This document shows, in pieces, positions 5,762 through 6,742 of a DNA stretch of 6,742 bases. The DNA lies in contig JBDTLH010000395.1 of assembly GCA_039934875.1 (NCBI GenBank), positions 1 through 6,742 on the forward strand, given 5' to 3'. A program made the position numbers and the translations under genes. This DNA comes from JBDTLH01 sp039934875 (GTDB lineage Bacteria; Acidobacteriota; Terriglobia; Terriglobales; Acidobacteriaceae). The notes under the pieces were generated by a model that had not been told where the DNA came from, made no database searches, and saw nothing but the letters and a program-made list of their open reading frames with translations. Numbering within the stretch: position 1 is the stretch's first letter; each line of letters opens with the position of its first letter.

Positions 5762-6631
5762 ATGGCAGAATTAAAGCAAGTATTAGGAGTGTTCGGCCCG
5801 GGATCAACCCACTGGGTGGGTGACGGATTTCCCGTGCGCAACATGTTTCCCTCGAATGGGATTAACGAGCAGATCAATCCGTTTCTGATGCTGGACTACG
5901 CGGGGCCTAAGGAATTCAAGCGTACCAATCAGCCTCGCGGGGTGGAGGAACATCCGCATCGCGGCTTTGAAACCGTGACCATCGCTTATCAGGGCGCGGT
6001 GGAGCATCGCGATTCCGCCGGTAATGCGGGCACCATCCAGCCCGGCGATGTGCAGTGGATGACGGCGGCATCGGGTGTAGTGCACGAAGAAAAGCACGAA
6101 CGCGAATTCGCGCAAAAGGGCGGCTCCTTCGAGATGGTCCAGCTCTGGGTGAATCTACCCAAAGCAGTGAAAATGTCGAAGCCTCGGTATCAAGGATTGC
6201 TGAACAAGCAAATCCCGCATGCGGACCTGGGCGGCGGCTCTTACGCGAGGGTCATTGCCGGAGAGCTGAACGGGGTAAAAGGCCCTGCCCAGACCTTCAC
6301 GCCGGTCAATCTCTTCGACATAAGATTGAAGGCGGGCCAGCGGGTTGAAATAGACTTGCCGGAAGGTCAGAACAGCGCCCTGCTGCTCTTGAAGGGCGAT
6401 GTCACCGTCGATTTTAAGCAGATTAAAGGAGAGGCGCAGATTGCTCTCCTCAGTCCATCGGGAGAGAAGGTCGCTCTGGAAGCGAAGACCGATTCCACGC
6501 TGCTGGCGATGAGTGGAGAACCCATCCCTGAGCCGGTGGCCAGCTACGGGCCCTTCGTCATGAACACCCGGGAAGAACTGGCGCAAGCCGTGGAGGACTA
6601 CCGGAGTGGGAAGATGGGCCGCTTGCAGTAA
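5762..6631 (+). CDS. Pirin-family protein (bicupin; possible quercetin 2,3-dioxygenase)
   Basis: Pirins are cytoplasmic bicupin metalloproteins. Some bacterial members cleave quercetin; others act as stress-linked cofactors. Residues about 10-125 form the N-terminal cupin with all four expected metal ligands: H64 and H66 in HPHRGFE, and H108 and E110 in VVHEE. A GDVQWMTAASGV signature lies just before the second pair. Residues about 175-285 are the C-terminal cupin, ending with the family's GEPIPEPVASYGPFVMNTREE motif. I chose the ATG at 5762 (289 residues) because AAAGGA at 5749-5754 is seven bases upstream of it. The ATG at 5756 is in frame but only one base from that site; it would overlap the MarR stop as ATGA and add two residues. 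The gene is second in the operon with the MarR regulator. A metal-dependent enzyme is likely; the substrate is not known. Confidence 0.95.
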   Translation: MAELKQVLGVFGPGSTHWVGDGFPVRNMFPSNGINEQINPFLMLDYAGPKEFKRTNQPRGVEEHPHRGFETVTIAYQGAVEHRDSAGNAGTIQPGDVQWMTAASGVVHEEKHEREFAQKGGSFEMVQLWVNLPKAVKMSKPRYQGLLNKQIPHADLGGGSYARVIAGELNGVKGPAQTFTPVNLFDIRLKAGQRVEIDLPEGQNSALLLLKGDVTVDFKQIKGEAQIALLSPSGEKVALEAKTDSTLLAMSGEPIPEPVASYGPFVMNTREELAQAVEDYRSGKMGRLQ

Positions 6632-6637
6632 TTAAGC

Positions 6638-6660
6638 CGAGGGCTGTGACCCTCGAATTT
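6638..6660 (+). terminator. Weak hairpin after pirin
   Basis: CGAGGG (6638-6643) and CCCTCG (6650-6655) form a 6-base-pair stem with a 6-base loop, followed by AATTTT. It may be an auxiliary terminator or an RNA 3'-end stabiliser. The stronger terminator follows. Confidence 0.35.
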
Positions 6661-6676
6661 TCGATTTCTTCAGCAG

Positions 6677-6705
6677 ATGCCGTCCGCAAGGATGGCATTT
6701 TTTTT
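6677..6705 (+). terminator. Strong intrinsic terminator of the marR-pirin operon
   Basis: ATGCCGTCC (6677-6685) pairs with GGATGGCAT (6690-6698) through nine base pairs, one of them G-U, closed by a GCAA (GNRA) tetraloop. An eight-base T run follows at 6698-6705. This is a textbook Rho-independent terminator 46 bases past the pirin stop. Beyond it (6706-6742) I see nothing that can be called. Confidence 0.9.
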
Positions 6706-6742
6706 GTCCGTGTTATCGTGGCTAGTTCCCCAGTGGAGAGAT

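Noticed and set aside
6155..6586. Antisense open frame opposite pirin
   Set aside because: It is opposite a well-conserved pirin coding region and has no independent start signal or motif.

Overview
The window reads as chromosomal DNA of a soil-type Acidobacteriota (Terriglobia-like) bacterium. This rests on moderately high GC, several genes with no visible Shine-Dalgarno sequence but a -10-like box a few bases before the start, a secreted DUF1028-plus-TPR protein of a kind I associate with that group, and a GC-rich double-hairpin intergenic repeat beginning TGTAGCGCC. The assignment is an inference from style; the window holds no rRNA or other marker that proves it.

Layout. 1-1380 (+) is the C-terminal part of carB, the large subunit of carbamoyl-phosphate synthase, cut by the left edge. 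It converges on a minus-strand toxin-antitoxin operon (2065 down to 1377) made of an intact AbrB/VapB-type antitoxin and a PIN-domain (VapC-like) toxin. The toxin is broken by two compensating one-base lesions. Divergent from the antitoxin, 2115-3197 (+) encodes a secreted DUF1028 (Ntn-hydrolase fold) protein with C-terminal TPR-like repeats. It converges on 4165-3194 (-), a membrane-anchored protein with a polyproline linker, a periplasmic beta-rich domain and a C-terminal membrane helix. Divergent from that, 4370-5119 (+) is a YebC/TACO1-family protein with a recognisable extended -10 promoter and a downstream hairpin terminator inside a repeat-like element. Finally 5283-6631 (+) is a two-gene operon of a MarR-family regulator and a pirin, preceded by a perfect palindromic operator candidate and closed by a strong intrinsic terminator at 6677-6705.

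How the genes work together. Only two functional units are supported: the antitoxin/toxin pair, joined by a 4-base GTGA overlap, and the MarR/pirin pair, with adjacent or overlapping reading frames. CarB, the DUF1028 protein, the membrane protein and YebC look like independent neighbours. One possible link is that YebC proteins help ribosomes through polyproline stretches, and the divergent neighbour of yebC encodes one. Points most worth a second look are the damaged PIN toxin, a 29-residue insert inside the DUF1028 core, the uncharacterised polyproline membrane protein, the MarR operator palindrome, and the repeat-like double hairpin after yebC. I see no strong evidence for a wholly new multi-gene system in this stretch.
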